From positions 155,064 through 219,063 of the forward strand of contig QIJE01000028.1 in the NCBI GenBank assembly GCA_003232385.1: DNA of 64,000 bases, in the 5' to 3' direction. The DNA is from a bacterium (GTDB lineage Bacteria; SZUA-79; Acidulodesulfobacterales; Acidulodesulfobacteraceae). Below the pieces are notes generated by a model. It was given only the letters and a program-made list of their open reading frames with translations. It did no database searches and had not been told where the DNA came from. Positions 18,076 to 27,379 of this stretch are shown here, piece after piece. Numbering within the stretch: the first letter of the stretch is position 1; each line of letters opens with the position of its first letter. The position numbers and the translations under genes were made by a program.

Positions 18076-18375
18076 ATGCTTCACATTATTAAAAAGTCGC
18101 CCTATGAAACCAATGCCTTGAATGATTCTATTAATTATTTAATGGAAAATGATATAGTCTTATTAATTGAAGACGCCGTATATACGGTGAAAAAAGGAGG
18201 CAAATTTGAAGATACCGTAAAAGGTATTTTGCAAAACAATAAAGTTTATTGTCTTGAAGCGGATATAAAAGCGAGGGGGATTTCGGAAGGCGAAATCGTA
18301 GAAAACGTCAAATTAATAGATTACAAGGGATTTGTAGAGAAGGTCTGCGAACAAAATCCGGTAACATGGCCGTAA
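18076..18375 (+). CDS. dsrH: DsrH (TusB-like) sulfurtransferase subunit
   Basis: This 99-residue protein opens with MLHIIKKSPY, has LLIEDAVY in the centre and ISEGEIVE later, all typical of DsrH/TusB. By my alignment from memory, the cysteine of Allochromatium DsrH (Cys20) is replaced by Ser18 here, as in TusB proteins that lack it. Together with the one-cysteine DsrC this makes the set look TusBCD-TusE-like, although it stands in a dsr operon. Strong GGGAGG site. Confidence 0.9.
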   Translation: MLHIIKKSPYETNALNDSINYLMENDIVLLIEDAVYTVKKGGKFEDTVKGILQNNKVYCLEADIKARGISEGEIVENVKLIDYKGFVEKVCEQNPVTWP

Positions 18376-18393
18376 AGATATTTGTACGGTTAC
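18361..18393 (+). terminator. Hairpin at the end of dsrH (possible terminator)
   Basis: GTAAC-atgg-CCGTA pairs with TACGG/GTTAC (18385-18393) over the dsrH stop codon. The T-rich sequence (CTATTTTTAT) comes about 10 bases later, so termination would be imperfect. It is followed by the likely sat promoter. Confidence 0.4.
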
Positions 18394-18434
18394 CCATTTG
18401 CGCTATTTTTATCGGTGCATCTTTAAATTAGTGA

Positions 18435-18463
18435 TTGACATTTCTTTAAAATAATAATAAATA
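18435..18463 (+). promoter_or_regulatory. Likely promoter of sat
   Basis: A perfect TTGACA (18435-18440) is followed after 17 bases by TAAATA (18458-18463), ahead of sat by about 100 bases. The -10 box is weak. It would let sat-apr be transcribed apart from dsr. Confidence 0.45.
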
Positions 18464-18569
18464 TATTACAATTGTTTTTTAATAGAGGTGATCGATCTAT
18501 ATCTGATTAGTAAGTTAATTAAGACAAATGAAATTAAAATAAATACGAAATTATCGGAGGAATAAATAT

Positions 18570-19793
18570 ATGGCATTAGTCAATCCTCACGGCAAGGAAA
18601 AGAAATTAAAGCCCTTATTACTTTCTGGCCCCGAGCTTGAAGATGCAAAGAGTTATGCGAAAACGTTAAAAAAGCTGTCTATGACGTCAAGAGAAACATC
18701 TGATCTCATTATGATGGGAATAGGGGCGTTTACCCCGTTAGAAGGATTTATGGGCAAGAACGACTGGAAAGGTGTTTGTGATAATTTCACTATGGAAGAC
18801 GGAACGTTTTGGCCTATACCCATAACCCTTTCCATTGACAAGGAAATGGCAGCCGATGTTAAAATAGGTGAAGATATAACATTACTTGACTTGGAAACCT
18901 CTGAAATTATGGGAATAATTACGGTAAGTGAGAAATATTCCATCGACAAGGCATATGAGTGCGAGAAGATATTTAAAACGACCGATACGGAGCATCCCGG
19001 GGTTCGAAAAGTTATGGCCCAGGGAGACATTAATGTAGCCGGAAAAGTTAAGGTTTTAAGCGAAAGCTACTATCCCACTAAATTTAAAGACATATATATG
19101 CGTCCCTTAGAAGTTAGAAAAATATTTGAGGAAAAGGGATGGAGTACGGTAGCTGCTTTTCAAACCAGAAATCCAATGCATCGTTCTCACGAATACCTTG
19201 CAAAGGTGGCGATAGAGACTACGGACGGCGTTTTAATCCATCAACTTATCGGTAAGTTGAAGCCGGGCGATATACCAGCAAACGTGAGGGCAGTTGCCAT
19301 TAATACCCTTATAGACAAATATTTTGTGAAAAATACTATCGTGCAGGCAGGCTACCCTATGGAAATGAGATATGCCGGACCGAGAGAAGCGTTACTTCAT
19401 GCGGTTTTCAGGCAAAATTACGGTTGTTCTCACTTGATTGTCGGCAGGGATCACGCAGGAGTAGGGGATTATTACGGACCGTTTGATGCTCATAAAATAT
19501 TTGATGAAATTCCGAAAAATGCTCTTGAATTAAAACCGTTTAAAATGGATTGGACGTTTTATTGCCGTAAGTGCGACGGTATGGCATCGACAAGGACGTG
19601 TCCTCATCCGAAAGAAGACAGGCTTGTTTTAAGTGGAACTATGCTTAGAAAGCTCTTATCGGAAGGACAGGAAATCCCGGATCATTTTTCAAGGATAGAA
19701 GTATTGGCGATATTAAAAGATTATTATGCTTCCCTTTCTAAAGGCGACAAGGTTGACGTCAAGTTGAATAAGGCATCAAGAGGAGAAATATAA
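18570..19793 (+). CDS. sat: ATP sulfurylase (sulfate adenylyltransferase)
   Basis: This 407-residue enzyme makes APS and pyrophosphate from sulfate and ATP, or the reverse. The active-site motifs [11 protein letters not shown] (about 199-209) and GRDHAGVG (about 292-299) are present. A Cys-rich segment ([15 protein letters not shown]) near 332-346 is a probable zinc site of dissimilatory Sat. Heterodimeric CysDN is excluded. It is followed 55 bases later by aprB; the pyrophosphate it makes is the substrate of HppA encoded further on. GGAGGA precedes the start. Confidence 0.97.
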   Translation: MALVNPHGKEKKLKPLLLSGPELEDAKSYAKTLKKLSMTSRETSDLIMMGIGAFTPLEGFMGKNDWKGVCDNFTMEDGTFWPIPITLSIDKEMAADVKIGEDITLLDLETSEIMGIITVSEKYSIDKAYECEKIFKTTDTEHPGVRKVMAQGDINVAGKVKVLSESYYPTKFKDIYMRPLEVRKIFEEKGWSTVAAFQTRNPMHRSHEYLAKVAIETTDGVLIHQLIGKLKPGDIPANVRAVAINTLIDKYFVKNTIVQAGYPMEMRYAGPREALLHAVFRQNYGCSHLIVGRDHAGVGDYYGPFDAHKIFDEIPKNALELKPFKMDWTFYCRKCDGMASTRTCPHPKEDRLVLSGTMLRKLLSEGQEIPDHFSRIEVLAILKDYYASLSKGDKVDVKLNKASRGEI

Positions 19794-19848
19794 TATAGAG
19801 CGTCATTTTATTTAATAATAATAATAATATAATTAAGGAGGTATGAAA

Positions 19849-20283
19849 ATGCCAAGTTTTGTAATTGCAGAAAAATGCGACGGTTGCAAGGGGAGAGATA
19901 AGACTGCATGTCAATATATCTGCCCTAACGACCTTATGGTCCTCAATAAGGACATGATGAAGGCTTACAACCAGGAACCCGATCAGTGCTGGGAGTGCTA
20001 TAACTGTGTAAAAATATGTCCCCAGTCTGCTGTTGAGATTAGGGCATATCAGGATTTTGCTCCTATGGGTGCTTCTGTTATTCCAATGCGTGGCTCTGAT
20101 TCGATAATGTGGACTATAAAGTATCGGAACGGCAAGATTAAGAGATTTAAGTTTCCGATCAGAACGACACCGGAGGGTGGCATAGATCCGTATCAGGGAA
20201 TACCGGAAGTAATTAACGAGGATTTAAAGAGTGAAATCTTATGCGATGAAATCGGTCAAACGCTTATCGTTCCAAAAAAATAA
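19849..20283 (+). CDS. aprB: APS reductase beta subunit
   Basis: This 144-residue ferredoxin-type subunit has two [4Fe-4S] clusters. One is in KCDGCKGRDKTACQYICP and the other in CWECYNCVKICP, and a C-terminal tail wraps AprA. It passes electrons from QmoABC to the FAD of AprA. I chose the ATG at 19849 (MPSFV, the usual AprB beginning). The in-frame ATG at 19843 is only one base behind the AAGGAGG ribosome site, too near to be used. Confidence 0.96.
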   Translation: MPSFVIAEKCDGCKGRDKTACQYICPNDLMVLNKDMMKAYNQEPDQCWECYNCVKICPQSAVEIRAYQDFAPMGASVIPMRGSDSIMWTIKYRNGKIKRFKFPIRTTPEGGIDPYQGIPEVINEDLKSEILCDEIGQTLIVPKK

Positions 20284-20350
20284 TATAGAAAGATTAGGAT
20301 TGATCGAATTGTTTTAAAATTAAATTTATAAAATAAGGGGATGATTTGTT

Positions 20351-22273
20351 ATGGCTGAACTAAAGGGTTCAATGACAAGTGCTGAAGTTTTAAACAACTA
20401 CACTATAGAAGAGATCGATACAGATGTTCTGATTGTAGGCGGAGGTATGGTTGGATGCGGAGCGGCATTTGAAATTAAAAAATGGGCTCCGAAAGATATG
20501 AAAATAACTATGGTCGAAAAGGCTGCGATAGATAGAAGCGGAGCCGTTGCAATGGGTCTTTCGGCAATCAATACGTATCTTGGAGACAATACTCCTGAAG
20601 ATTATGTCAAACATGTTGCTAACGACCTAATGGGAATCGTCAGGGAAGATTTAATATACGATGTAGGCAGACATGTCGATGCTTCGGTTAAGTTATTTGA
20701 AAAATTAGGGCTTCCTATATTTAAAGAAGAAGAGAACGGCAAAAGCATTGAAGAGGGTGGTAAGCCTCTTAGAGCGGGAAGATGGCAGATAATGATACAC
20801 GGAGAGTCTTATAAGGTTCTTGTTGCCGAAGCTGCAAGGAAAGCAATTGGTAATGAAAATATTTATGAAAGGATTTTTATAACAGAACTTCTTATGGACG
20901 AAAAGCATGAAAATAGGGTTGCGGGTGCAATTGGTTTCAGCTTGAGAGAAGCGAAGATTTATATATTTAAAGCGAAATCCGTAATTATGGCTTGCGGCGG
21001 AGCGGTCAATGTTTTTAGGCCGAGGTCTCAGGCGGAAGGAATGGGAAGAACATGGTATGCTATATGGAATGCCGGTTCTACATATGCAATGGGATATGAA
21101 GCCGGAGCGGAAATGACGACTATGGAAAACAGGTTTGTCCCTAATAGGTTCAAAGACGGTTACGGTCCTGTAGGCGCATGGTTTACCCTGTTTAAAGCGA
21201 GGGTCCTAAATGCACACGGTGAGGATTATATGCAAAAGTGGGGAGATATGCTTAAGGATTTCCCTCCGTACGGTCTTGCTAAGGTTCCGGCAACATGCCT
21301 TTGGAACCATGTTATGTTAAAGGATTGGATGGAAGGTAACGGCCCGTTTTATATGAATACGTCGGGAGCCATGAAGGCTCTTTTTGAAACGCTTCCTGAA
21401 AAAAGAAAAAAATCGCTTGAAGCCGATGCATGGGAAGATTTCTTGGATATGACAGTTTCGCAGGCCGGAATTTGGGCTGCAAATGACATTGATCCTGCAG
21501 AGACTAATTCTGAAGTTATGCCGACAGAGCCATATTTTCTCGGTTCGCATTCCGGAGCATGTGGAATGTGGGTTAGCGGACCTGCTGATCTTTCACCGAA
21601 AGAATATCAATGGGGCTATAACCGTATGACAACCGTAAACGGTCTTTTCACCGGCGGAGACGGCGTTGGAGCTTCGGGTCATAAATTTTCATCCGGTTCC
21701 TATGCAGAGGGAAGAATTGCTGCAAAATCTGCCGTAAGGTTTGTTTTGGACGATTCGGGATTTACTCCTACCGTTCATACCGACATTAAGGTTATTGCCG
21801 AAAAGATATACGGGCCTATGATTACGTATGAAAAGTTTAAGGGTTATTCAACCGAGCCGAATATTAATCCGAATTATATTAGGCCGAGACTGTATCTTTT
21901 CAGGTTGAATAAACTTATGGATGAGTATGTTGCCGGTACTTCTACATTCTATAGAACAAGTGAAGCAAATCTTTTGAAAGGATTGGAACTCCTGAATAAA
22001 CTCAAGGAAGATTCATCTAAACTTGCTGCTTCTAATCTGCACGAGTTAATGAGGGCATGGGAAAATTACCATAGGTCTGTTGTCGGAGAGCTCCATTTAA
22101 GGCACGTATTATTTAGGGAAGAAACCAGATACCCCGGCTTCTATTACAGAACGGATCGTCCTAAGTTAGACGAAAAGAACTGGAAATTATTTGTTAATTC
22201 CAAACTTAATAAGACTACGGGACAACCGGAATTATTCAAAAAGCCGTATATTGAGTTAGTTCCTAAGGACTAA
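20351..22273 (+). CDS. aprA: APS reductase alpha subunit
   Basis: This 640-residue FAD-containing catalytic subunit interconverts APS with sulfite and AMP. The FAD-binding VLIVGGGMVGCGAA motif lies near residue 25. The SHSGACGMWVSGP segment with the active-site histidine lies near 400, and a GGDGVGASGHKFSSGSYAEG motif follows. It is 67 bases after aprB and ends with a strong terminator. Length is close to that of the archaeal and deltaproteobacterial enzymes. Confidence 0.98.
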   Translation: MAELKGSMTSAEVLNNYTIEEIDTDVLIVGGGMVGCGAAFEIKKWAPKDMKITMVEKAAIDRSGAVAMGLSAINTYLGDNTPEDYVKHVANDLMGIVREDLIYDVGRHVDASVKLFEKLGLPIFKEEENGKSIEEGGKPLRAGRWQIMIHGESYKVLVAEAARKAIGNENIYERIFITELLMDEKHENRVAGAIGFSLREAKIYIFKAKSVIMACGGAVNVFRPRSQAEGMGRTWYAIWNAGSTYAMGYEAGAEMTTMENRFVPNRFKDGYGPVGAWFTLFKARVLNAHGEDYMQKWGDMLKDFPPYGLAKVPATCLWNHVMLKDWMEGNGPFYMNTSGAMKALFETLPEKRKKSLEADAWEDFLDMTVSQAGIWAANDIDPAETNSEVMPTEPYFLGSHSGACGMWVSGPADLSPKEYQWGYNRMTTVNGLFTGGDGVGASGHKFSSGSYAEGRIAAKSAVRFVLDDSGFTPTVHTDIKVIAEKIYGPMITYEKFKGYSTEPNINPNYIRPRLYLFRLNKLMDEYVAGTSTFYRTSEANLLKGLELLNKLKEDSSKLAASNLHELMRAWENYHRSVVGELHLRHVLFREETRYPGFYYRTDRPKLDEKNWKLFVNSKLNKTTGQPELFKKPYIELVPKD

Positions 22274-22317
22274 GTCGGTTTAGCGATAAACTGTTACTAA
22301 TGATACACGATATAGCA

Positions 22318-22365
22318 TTTTCTCTCTCTCCTTCGTTTGTAAAGGGAGAGGGAGAAAAGTTTTTT
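22318..22365 (+). terminator. Intrinsic terminator after aprA
   Basis: A pyrimidine arm (TTTTCTCTCTCTCC, 22318-22331) pairs with GGGAGAGGGAGAAAA (22344-22358) with one G-T pair. A 12-base loop separates the arms and a run of six T follows. It divides sat-aprBA from qmoABC. Confidence 0.8.
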
Positions 22366-22441
22366 AGCCCGTTTCAATAGGGATGTTTAAAAACGGTTAA
22401 AGTTTGTATTTAATTAGAATCTTAGCAATGGAGATTTAAAG

Positions 22442-23746
22442 TTGAGTAAGTCAAATAATGAAAATCCTGTTCTTATAATCGGCGGAGGGCATAGCGGGGT
22501 TTCGACTGCTCTTGAAATTACGGAGGCAGCCAATAAAAAAGTTTATATAGTCGAAAAAAAGCATTACATAGGCGGAAGAGTTTTACAAATGTATAAGTAT
22601 TTTCCTAAGTTGTGTCCGCCGTTTTGTGGATTTGAGATAAACGTTAAACGAATAAAATCTTCAATTTCCGACAATATAGAGTTTTTTGTTTCATCCGTCG
22701 TAGAAGAAATAAATAAGGAAAAAAATGGAAACGGATATACGGTTAAAATTAGACAAAAACCGCAGTATATAAATGATAACTGCACAATTTGCGGGGAATG
22801 CGTCGCGGCATGTCCGGAGAGCAGGCCTAACGATTTTAACTATGATATGGATATGACGAAGGCTATATATCTTCCTAATATATCGGCATTTCCGTCGAAG
22901 TATGCCGTAGATGATGAATACTGCAAATTTTCTTCGTGTAAAAAGTGCGAAGAAGCGTGTAAATATAGTGCGATTGATCTTAATGCGAAAGAGAATACTT
23001 TTGAGATTAATGTTTCGAATATTATTTTTGCTACAGGCTGGAAACCTTACAGCGTTGAGAAATTGAAAAATTTAGGTTTCGGTAAGTTTAAAAATGTCAT
23101 TACAAACGTAATGATGGAAAGACTGGCTGCGGATAGCGGTCCGACGAAAGGTAAAATATTAAGACCGTCGGACAATAAAAATGTTAACAATGTAGTTTTT
23201 ATTCAGTGTGCCGGTTCAAGAAATGAAAAACACCTTCCTTACTGCTCGGCAGTTTGCTGTATGGCTTCTTTAAAACAGGCGCTTTATTTGAGGGATAAAA
23301 ATCCGTCGTCTTCCCCGACTATTTTTTATATAGACTTAAGGACTCCCGGAAGATACGAAAAATTTCTCAACAAAGCCGTATGTGATGAAAATATTAAATT
23401 TAATAAGGGTGTTGTAGGGAAAATATCCGAGGACCATGCGTCCGGCGATCTCATACTTGACGTAGAAGATATACTTTCAGGTAAGAAAATAAAATTTAAG
23501 ACTGAAATGGTGGTTCTGGCTGCAGGGATGTATCCTAACATAAAAGACGATTTAAGCGAGATAAAAATAGGCGACGATGTCAAAATAGATTTAGATGAGA
23601 ACGGGTTTATATTCAACGAAAACTTTGCAGGCGGTATTTTTTCCGCCGGAGTTGCCAAGTTCCCTTTGGATGTCTATATGTCCGGTCAATCGGCAACGTC
23701 AGCGGCACTTTCCGTACTTCAATACGATCATAATATCGATAAATAA
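22442..23746 (+). CDS. qmoA: QmoA, HdrA-like flavoprotein
   Basis: This 434-residue flavoprotein is related to HdrA. The FAD motif VLIIGGGHSG is at the N-terminus, and a [4Fe-4S] motif (CTICGECVAACP) at about 114-125 is followed by further cysteines (CKKCEEACK). The CAGSRNEKHLPYCSAVCC segment is typical of Qmo/Hdr. QmoABC carries electrons between the quinone pool and AprBA. The start is TTG with GGAG about eight bases upstream; no ATG fits better. It begins after the aprA terminator, so qmoABC probably has its own promoter. Confidence 0.93.
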   Translation: MSKSNNENPVLIIGGGHSGVSTALEITEAANKKVYIVEKKHYIGGRVLQMYKYFPKLCPPFCGFEINVKRIKSSISDNIEFFVSSVVEEINKEKNGNGYTVKIRQKPQYINDNCTICGECVAACPESRPNDFNYDMDMTKAIYLPNISAFPSKYAVDDEYCKFSSCKKCEEACKYSAIDLNAKENTFEINVSNIIFATGWKPYSVEKLKNLGFGKFKNVITNVMMERLAADSGPTKGKILRPSDNKNVNNVVFIQCAGSRNEKHLPYCSAVCCMASLKQALYLRDKNPSSSPTIFYIDLRTPGRYEKFLNKAVCDENIKFNKGVVGKISEDHASGDLILDVEDILSGKKIKFKTEMVVLAAGMYPNIKDDLSEIKIGDDVKIDLDENGFIFNENFAGGIFSAGVAKFPLDVYMSGQSATSAALSVLQYDHNIDK

Positions 23747-23824
23747 TATAAGCAAAGTAAAAACAAAGTAGGCGACAGGTAAAAGTAAATAAGGATATAG
23801 ATATAGTTTTAATAAGGAGTGAAA

Positions 23825-26128
23825 ATGGATAATAATGTAGGGGTTTATGTTTGTTCCGGATGTGATATAGGAAAAAGTCTTAACGTGGAAAGACTTATTA
23901 ATACCGCAAATGATGCTAAACCGGCTGTATGTATGAGTCATGAATTTCTTTGCGGAGGAGAAGGCGTAAGCCTCATAAAAAAAGACATTACCGAAAAATC
24001 AATTAACAAGGTGGTAATAGTCGCATGCTCTATGCGCTCAAAGCAGGATGTATTTAATTTCGATCCATTGTCTATATATACCGAAAGAGTTAACATTAGA
24101 GAGCATGTTGTAAGGATAAGTCCTCCCAATAACGACAATACTCAATCCCTTGCCGAAGACTATATAAATATGGGAATTGCCAAGGCTAAGAAGGCCGAAC
24201 CCCCGGTGCCGCTTATTCAGGATCTGAATAAAACGATTCTTGTTGTCGGCGGCGGCGTAACGGGTCTTAACTCGGCAATAAATTCCGCTAAAGCGGGATA
24301 TAATGTCGTATTAGTTGAAAAGAAGCCTAATTTTGGCGGTTTTCCGTATTCAAAGTATAAGAAATGGGAAACCAAACCCCCTTTTGATAAGAATGTTTAC
24401 ATAAAGGAGGGTCTTGACCGGCTTATAGGCGAAGTTGAAGCTTCAAATAATATCAAAATTTATAAAAATTCTAAAATAAGGTCAATATCCGGTGCTCCGG
24501 GAAGATTTAGCGTTGAAATAGAACCGGCGAATGAAAATGATAAGGTCGATGTAGCAAATGAGGATGTCGGGGCTGTTGTCGTTGCGACCGGTTGGAAGCC
24601 TTATGAAGCAAAAAAATTGGATTATTTAGGTTACGGTTTGTCGCCTGATATTTTGACGAACGTGGAGCTTGAAGAACTTTACTCCGACTTATATCAGGAC
24701 GGCAAAAATGAAAATTTTACCGTTAGCAGAAAGTCTAACAATGAGCAGGTTAAGTCTATTGCTTTCATACAATGTGCGGGTTCGAGAGATGAAAATCACC
24801 TGCCTTATTGTTCTACTGTTTGCTGTATGTCTTCCCTTAAGGAAGCCGCTCTGATTAGAAAGAATAATCCGGATGCGAATATTTATATAATATATAGAGA
24901 TATAAGAACTCTTGGAGAATACGAGAATTTTTATAGGAAGATGCAGGACGATGAAAGAATCTTTATGGTTAAAGGGGTTATCTCCGGCGTATCTTACGAT
25001 AAGACAAATAATATTATAGATTTAAATGTAAAGGATACGCTTTTTAAGGGAGATATAACTTTAAATGTCGAAATGGTTGTGCTGGCTGCAGGAATGGTTC
25101 CTAATTCCGGTGAAGTCGCCATTAGCGGAGAGATGAAAGCAGAAGTAAATAACGGTTCCGACGAAACGCAGGGGGCATCTTGCGAAGCGGCAGACCCCGA
25201 CATGTCGGCACAGGTTGCTAAAAGCGGAATATTGAATCTTACATACAGGCAGGGCAAGGAGATGCCGGATCTTGTTTACGGTTTTCCGGATTCTAATTTT
25301 ATATGTTTTCCTTATGAATCAAGGAGAACGGGTATATATTCGGCGGGTTCCGTCAGGGCGCCTATGGATACTGTTTTTTCCGTCGATGATGCAAAGGGTG
25401 CGACCTTGAAAGCGATACAATGCATCGAACAGACCTCAAAGGGCAGAGCGGTGCATCCTCGTTCTAACGATATGACATATCCTTTGTTTGATTTGTCGCG
25501 GTGCACACAGTGTAAAAGGTGTACTGAGGAGTGTCCGTTCGGCGCAATTGACGAAGACGAAAAAGGGACGCCCGAGCCTAATCCGGAAAGATGCAGGAGA
25601 TGCGGAGTTTGTATGGGCGCATGCCCGGTAAGAATAATATCTTTTAAGAATTATTCTCCGGATATTGTAGCGTCTATGATAAAAAGTCTTTATATTCCGG
25701 AAGAAGAGGAGGACGATAATTACAGGATTCTCGTGTTCGCATGTGAAAACGATGCCTATCCTGCGTTTGATGTATTAGGTATTAACAAAATGAATTTATC
25801 GTCTAATATAAGAGTAATACCCGTCAGATGTTTAGGCTCCATAAATAACGTCTGGTATGCCGATGCTCTATCTAAGGGCATAGACGGAATATTATTGCTG
25901 GGTTGCAAATACGGTGATGATTATCAGTGCCATTTTACGAAAGGTTCGGAGCTTGCGTCTTACAGAATGGTAAATCTTAAGGAAACTCTCACAAGGCTTG
26001 TTCTCGAAGAAGAAAGAATAAAACAAATTCAACTTGAATTCTCCGATTACATGAAACTTCCGGAAATAGTGGAAGATTTCGTAAATACGATAAAATCACT
26101 CGGACCTAATCCATATAAAGGTTTTTGA
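23825..26128 (+). CDS. qmoB: QmoB, HdrA/MvhD-like iron-sulfur flavoprotein
   Basis: This 767-residue subunit has an N-terminal HdrA-like part with FAD motif VVGGGVTGL, the CAGSRDENHLPYCSTVCC segment and two [4Fe-4S] motifs (CTQCKRCTEECP and CRRCGVCMGACP). An MvhD-like domain of about 130 residues (LLLGCKYGDDYQCHF) closes it. The start is the ATG at 23825. An in-frame GTG at 23819 overlaps the AAGGAG ribosome site and is excluded. QmoC begins 12 bases after its stop. Confidence 0.95.
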   Translation: MDNNVGVYVCSGCDIGKSLNVERLINTANDAKPAVCMSHEFLCGGEGVSLIKKDITEKSINKVVIVACSMRSKQDVFNFDPLSIYTERVNIREHVVRISPPNNDNTQSLAEDYINMGIAKAKKAEPPVPLIQDLNKTILVVGGGVTGLNSAINSAKAGYNVVLVEKKPNFGGFPYSKYKKWETKPPFDKNVYIKEGLDRLIGEVEASNNIKIYKNSKIRSISGAPGRFSVEIEPANENDKVDVANEDVGAVVVATGWKPYEAKKLDYLGYGLSPDILTNVELEELYSDLYQDGKNENFTVSRKSNNEQVKSIAFIQCAGSRDENHLPYCSTVCCMSSLKEAALIRKNNPDANIYIIYRDIRTLGEYENFYRKMQDDERIFMVKGVISGVSYDKTNNIIDLNVKDTLFKGDITLNVEMVVLAAGMVPNSGEVAISGEMKAEVNNGSDETQGASCEAADPDMSAQVAKSGILNLTYRQGKEMPDLVYGFPDSNFICFPYESRRTGIYSAGSVRAPMDTVFSVDDAKGATLKAIQCIEQTSKGRAVHPRSNDMTYPLFDLSRCTQCKRCTEECPFGAIDEDEKGTPEPNPERCRRCGVCMGACPVRIISFKNYSPDIVASMIKSLYIPEEEEDDNYRILVFACENDAYPAFDVLGINKMNLSSNIRVIPVRCLGSINNVWYADALSKGIDGILLLGCKYGDDYQCHFTKGSELASYRMVNLKETLTRLVLEEERIKQIQLEFSDYMKLPEIVEDFVNTIKSLGPNPYKGF

Positions 26129-26140
26129 TAGGAGGTTAAA

Positions 26141-27316
26141 TTGGAAAATATTATTATAAAGACCGATAATAGCTTAGTAAGTTATATAAAAAACGTTGGC
26201 GAAAGCAATTTCAAGAAATGTTTCCAGTGCGGAACATGTTCGGCGGTTTGCCCATTGTCTACGGAAGACAACCCCTTTCCTCGGAAAGAGATGATATGGG
26301 CAGGGTGGGGGTTGAAAGAGAAATTGACAAGCGATTTGGATCCGTGGTTATGTTATTATTGCGGTGAGTGTTCAAAAAATTGCCCGAGAAACGCCGAGCC
26401 CGGAGAATTAATGATGTCGCTTCGTCGCTTTCTTGTGGGCGCTTATGACTGGACCGGAATATCAAGGCTTTTATACGGCTCCAAATATGCGGAATATATT
26501 GCACTATTTATAGTGGCACTCATTGTTTTTATCGAATGGGCCATCCTTTTCGGATTATCACCCGCTGCGGGGCTTACGATAAACCAAGCGGTATCTCCGG
26601 ATAAGGTAGATTATTTTTTTGACTGGCCGATGACCGTATTTTTAGGGGCTATGCTCACGTCGTTTATTTACAATATGTACCGCAAAACCGTTTTAAGCGA
26701 TAGCAGCGTTAAGATTCCTTTCAAGCTTTATTTTACGGAAGGGTGGTCGCTGATGTTTAATTTCTTTACACAATACAGGTATGCAAAATGCGACGACGGA
26801 GAAGAATCTTTCTTTAAAAAACTTGCGGACGGAAAGTATAATTTCTGGCTTACGCATCTGTTTCTTATGATAAGTTACGTTGCATTATTTATCGGTATTG
26901 TCTTCTTTTTGAACTGGTTCCAAGAGGAGAACAGCTTTCCGTTTCTCCATATAATTCTATTCGATTATTTTGCAAGCATCGGACTCATATTCGGAACCGT
27001 TTATTTCGTGATTAAAAGGTTTACTAAAAAAATAGAGAGGAGCAAGTTTTCTCACCATACGGATTGGATGTTTATAATACTTCTTTTTTTGACTGCTCTT
27101 ACCGGAATTATACTGCGGGCGGTTATAGTTTATAAATTTCCTACTGCGTTAATATTTTACGTATATTTAGTTCATTTACTGATTTTATTGCCAATGTTGG
27201 TTATAGAAGTGCCGTTTTCCAAGTGGTCTCATTTAGCATACAGACCCGTAGCCGTATACTTTGCTAATTTAAAAGAGAAGGCCAAGAATTTGGGCAATGT
27301 CGAAACAACCGATTAG
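26141..27316 (+). CDS. qmoC: QmoC, membrane anchor with HdrC and HdrE-like parts
   Basis: This 391-residue protein has an N-terminal HdrC-like domain with two [4Fe-4S] motifs (CFQCGTCSAVCP near 26-37 and CYYCGECSKNCP near 72-83). A NarI/HdrE-like cytochrome b domain with about six membrane segments and several histidines follows. It transfers electrons between menaquinol and QmoAB. The TTG start at 26141 is supported by GGAGG five bases upstream. It is followed by hppA. Confidence 0.95.
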   Translation: MENIIIKTDNSLVSYIKNVGESNFKKCFQCGTCSAVCPLSTEDNPFPRKEMIWAGWGLKEKLTSDLDPWLCYYCGECSKNCPRNAEPGELMMSLRRFLVGAYDWTGISRLLYGSKYAEYIALFIVALIVFIEWAILFGLSPAAGLTINQAVSPDKVDYFFDWPMTVFLGAMLTSFIYNMYRKTVLSDSSVKIPFKLYFTEGWSLMFNFFTQYRYAKCDDGEESFFKKLADGKYNFWLTHLFLMISYVALFIGIVFFLNWFQEENSFPFLHIILFDYFASIGLIFGTVYFVIKRFTKKIERSKFSHHTDWMFIILLFLTALTGIILRAVIVYKFPTALIFYVYLVHLLILLPMLVIEVPFSKWSHLAYRPVAVYFANLKEKAKNLGNVETTD

Positions 27317-27379
27317 CGTTAGTAATTATTAATAATTTAATATGATTGATTCATTTAAATCTTAATTAGGAGGATGGTT

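Noticed and set aside
22318-22365. CT/AG-rich tract as a slippage-prone microsatellite
   Set aside because: The two arms are complementary and followed by a T-run, so it is an intrinsic terminator.
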